Shown: positions 61,258 through 64,000 of the stretch, one piece after another
Layout: every line of letters begins with the position of its first letter
How positions within the stretch are numbered: the first letter of the stretch is position 1
Assembly (NCBI GenBank): GCA_027491235.1
Contig: JAIXWO010000021.1
Span: 620,001-684,000 of the forward strand
Reading direction: 5' to 3'
Source: Sphingomonadales bacterium
Lineage (GTDB): Bacteria > Pseudomonadota > Alphaproteobacteria > Sphingomonadales > Sphingomonadaceae
Length of the DNA stretch: 64,000 nt
Position numbers and translations under genes: made by a program
The notes under the pieces: generated by a model
Database searches by the model: none
What the model was told of the DNA's origin: nothing
Seen by the model: only the letters and a program-made list of their open reading frames with translations

Positions 61258-61350
61258 TATGTGACGACCCCCAAAACATTTCGACCCCGGCCCTACCGCT
61301 TTCGGTCTACGGTGGACCTTCTCTCAGCCGAGATGCTTAACACCGTCCTA

Positions 61351-62139
61351 TCATGCAAGTTCGGTGTAATATTCCCGCGTTAGACCGGCTTGGCTTCGCG
61401 CTGAGTCGTTGAATGGAGGCTTTAATGGCCCGGAAAAATGAGTCCGGACCAAGGATTTCCAATGCGCGACAGAAGCTAACCCTTGTGATTCGCATAAGTT
61501 TGAGAACCATTTGGACCCGACGCCGACATGGCGGATTTCATCCATGTAGATTCGATTCAAAATGGACGCACTGCGGGCATCGCCCATGCGGGTCAGACGT
61601 TCGATGGTCGCGGGGCTGACGTCGAGGCCACGGGCTTCGAGCACCATGGGGACAAGGGCCAGCCGGGCGAGCACATCGTGCCGCGTGTCCCAAGCCGTCT
61701 GCCATAGGCCGTCATGGGCCGGGTGCGCGCCATAATGGCTGCCAAGGGCGTTCAGGCGCCGCTCAATGAGCATGAAATGCATCGCCTCTTCAGCACCGAC
61801 AGAGAGCCAGTCTGTGATGAAGTCGCGGGGAAGGCCCGCGCCAAAGCGGCCCGCAATGTCAAAGGCCAAGTCAATTGCCGAGAATTCGATATGCGCAAAG
61901 GCATGCATCATCGCGACTTTGCTGGCGAGTGACCCGGCCCGCCTGCGGTGTGGCATCTTATTAGGGGGTAGCAATTCGGGATGTTCGGGCCGGCCGGGCC
62001 TTTCGGGCATGTCCACGTCAAAGACATGCGCCAGCCGCCCCGCCCGCCAATCGCGCGCGACAGCGCGGGCGCGCAGCACCTTCTCGCGCGGCTCGGTTGC
62101 TTCGAGAACCGATCGGATGGCAAGAGCAATGCTCGTCAT
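61351..62139 (-). CDS. DUF455 ferritin-like family protein
   Basis: MMHAFAHIEFSAIDLAFDIAGRF...VGAEEAMHFMLIERRLNALGSHYGAHPAHDGLW...IYMDEIRHVGVG. Confidence 0.88.
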   Translation of the reverse strand: MTSIALAIRSVLEATEPREKVLRARAVARDWRAGRLAHVFDVDMPERPGRPEHPELLPPNKMPHRRRAGSLASKVAMMHAFAHIEFSAIDLAFDIAGRFGAGLPRDFITDWLSVGAEEAMHFMLIERRLNALGSHYGAHPAHDGLWQTAWDTRHDVLARLALVPMVLEARGLDVSPATIERLTRMGDARSASILNRIYMDEIRHVGVGSKWFSNLCESQGLASVAHWKSLVRTHFSGPLKPPFNDSARSQAGLTREYYTELA

Positions 62140-62158
62140 GGCAAGCGATATGCCGCCA

Positions 62159-62620
62159 TTAGAGGGCCTTTGCCGCCTCCAGCACTGCAGCTGCGTGACC
62201 GGCTACTTTCACTTTGCGCCAGACATGGGCGACTTTGCCATCGGCGCCGATGAGGAAGGTCGCGCGTTCAATGCCCATGTAATTGCGGCCATACATCGAC
62301 TTTTCAACCCAAGTGCCAAAGGCCTCGCACACGGCGCCATCGGCGTCGCTGCCGAGCTCGACCTTCAAGTCATATTTGGTGGCGAACTTGGTGTGGCTCG
62401 CGACGGAGTCCTTGGAGATGCCGACGATGCTGGCACCGGCGGCTTCAAACTCACCAGCGAGGGCAGTGAATTCCTGTGCTTCCTTGGTGCAGCCGGAGGT
62501 ATCGTCCTTCGGATAGAAATAGAGGACGAGCTTGCGGCCCTGATAGCCTGCAACAGACCGGTCGCCGTCCGGCGTCGCAAAGGTCACGTTCGGTGCGGTA
62601 TCACCCTGTTCCAACATCAT
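62159..62620 (-). CDS. bcp: Thioredoxin-dependent peroxiredoxin (Bcp)
   Basis: LEQGDTAPNVTFATPDGDRSVAGYQGRKLVLYFYPKDDTSGCTKEAQEF. Confidence 0.94.
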   Translation of the reverse strand: MMLEQGDTAPNVTFATPDGDRSVAGYQGRKLVLYFYPKDDTSGCTKEAQEFTALAGEFEAAGASIVGISKDSVASHTKFATKYDLKVELGSDADGAVCEAFGTWVEKSMYGRNYMGIERATFLIGADGKVAHVWRKVKVAGHAAAVLEAAKAL

Positions 62621-64000
62621 CAGTCTCCTTGCGGGGCCGCAATGGCCATCCATGCACTGGCCACCCTCTGCCGCGTCACATCAAGCTCTGCAAGCAGGCC
62701 TTCCCATTCGGACATACCACAGGCCCGCGCGATGACGGGGCGGGTGATCTCCGGCGGGATGTCGAGCGTGGGGGCCATCAACCGGACGGTGACAAGCATC
62801 CGCGTCAGCAGGGCATGGGCCTCGATCATGAAGGGGTCGAGCAGCCCAAGGGCGACAAGCTCTCTGATGGCTTCGCTCAGGCGCGGGGTCAGGCCCTTGC
62901 CGGTGCGCAATTGGGTCACATGCGTCACGAATTCGAGATCAACGAGGCCACCTGCGGAGAGCTTGACGTCGAGCGGACCTTTGGGCTGTTTATGCGCCGC
63001 CATGTCGCCGCGCATCTTGGCGGCGTCCGCGATCAGCTTGGCGTCGTCGCGCGGGGCGGTCAGCACGCTGTCGATGATGGCCTGTGTCGCAGCGCGGGCC
63101 TGAGGCGCGCCATAAACGGGTCGCGCGCGGGTGAGCGCCATATGCTCCCATGTCCAGGCATCTTCCCGCTGATACTGCGCAAAGCCGTCGAGCGAGACGG
63201 ACAGTGGGCCATCATTGCCCGAGGGACGCAGGCGCGTGTCGACGTCATAGAGTGGCCCCGCCGCCGTCGCGACGGACAGGCCGTTGGTCACGCGCTGGGC
63301 AAGGCGGTTGAAATAATGGACGGCCCCCAAGGGCTTGGCGCCATCCGATTCGGCGGCAAAGTCGCCCGTGAACAGATAGATGAGATCCAGGTCCGACGCG
63401 TGGGTGAGTTCTGCCCCGCCCATGCGCCCCAGCGCGAGGATGACAAGCTCTCCGCCAGGCACCTTGCCATGGACCCGTTCATATTCACTAATGGTGGCAT
63501 CGGTGACGACTGTGATGGCGGCCTCTGCAATCCGTGCATAGCCTGCGGCCACATCAAGCGCATCATGGACCCCGCCGAGGAGCTGTACACCCAGCGCAAA
63601 GCGCATCTCCCCCACCACCCGGCGGACACGATCCAGCTTGTCTTCCAGCGTCTCGCCGCCGCGCAACTGGCTGGCCAATTCTTCCACGCTGCCCGGTGCG
63701 TCGAGGGCCGAGGCATCAATGAGCCGGTCGAGCATATCCGGGCGCCGCCCCAGCTGTTCAGCGAGCGTCGGCGCATGGCAGAGAATGTCGGCCAGCATGG
63801 CCAGCAAGGCGGGGCGCGCCTCCAGCAGCCGAAACAGATTGATGGCGCTCGGCAGGCGTTCCACGATGGTCGAGAATTGGTTGATCGCATGGAGCGGATC
63901 AGGTGCTTTTCCCAGCCCGTCGATCAGCTTGGGGAGGACCGCCTCCAGCGCCTCGCGCGCTGCAGGCGTGCGGAGCGCCCGGACTGTGCCGGATCGCCAA
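62620..64000 (-). CDS. glnE: Glutamine synthetase adenylyltransferase/adenylyl-removing enzyme (5' end outside window)
   Basis: DLDLIYLF, YDVDTRLRPSGNDGPL; frame stays open to the window edge (LPKLIDGLGKAPDPLHAINQFSTIVERLPSAINLF). Confidence 0.92.
   Translation of the reverse strand, partial: WRSGTVRALRTPAAREALEAVLPKLIDGLGKAPDPLHAINQFSTIVERLPSAINLFRLLEARPALLAMLADILCHAPTLAEQLGRRPDMLDRLIDASALDAPGSVEELASQLRGGETLEDKLDRVRRVVGEMRFALGVQLLGGVHDALDVAAGYARIAEAAITVVTDATISEYERVHGKVPGGELVILALGRMGGAELTHASDLDLIYLFTGDFAAESDGAKPLGAVHYFNRLAQRVTNGLSVATAAGPLYDVDTRLRPSGNDGPLSVSLDGFAQYQREDAWTWEHMALTRARPVYGAPQARAATQAIIDSVLTAPRDDAKLIADAAKMRGDMAAHKQPKGPLDVKLSAGGLVDLEFVTHVTQLRTGKGLTPRLSEAIRELVALGLLDPFMIEAHALLTRMLVTVRLMAPTLDIPPEITRPVIARACGMSEWEGLLAELDVTRQRVASAWMAIAAPQGD

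Overview
This is ordinary, gene-dense alphaproteobacterial chromosome. A serine palmitoyltransferase gene and the protein character point to the Sphingomonadales. I call about 60 protein genes, one tRNA-Gln(CUG), several intrinsic terminators, three classes of short intergenic inverted-repeat elements, and one candidate structured RNA. I saw no prophage, transposase, CRISPR array or rRNA. Recognisable housekeeping genes include phaC, rlmE, ppx/gppA, tadA, rpmB, xseA, purD, rlmH-rsfS-nadD-proA, ftsH, tilS, cpoB, rodZ-like, ptsP, kynA, fdxA, a SUV3-like helicase, lptF-lptG, xth, an erpA/iscA-type gene, bcp and a truncated glnE at the right edge. The accessory regions most worth attention are: (1) ~43.8-58.1 kb, where sphingolipid-related genes cluster (spt, an acyl carrier protein, a GNAT-like candidate ceramide synthase, a fatty-acid desaturase). 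Among them is an overlapping operon of an LCB5/DAGK-type lipid kinase and a Tam41-like nucleotidyltransferase, preceded by a DUF2141 protein, which may be a lipid head-group module. (2) A TetR-controlled Rieske oxygenase / FAD monooxygenase / CrtI-like oxidoreductase operon with a perfect 20-bp palindrome in the divergent promoter. (3) A BigR/SqrR-type persulfide detoxification module. (4) Paired-hairpin REP-like elements in convergent intergenic gaps. Functional names are from reading protein motifs by eye; no database search was run.
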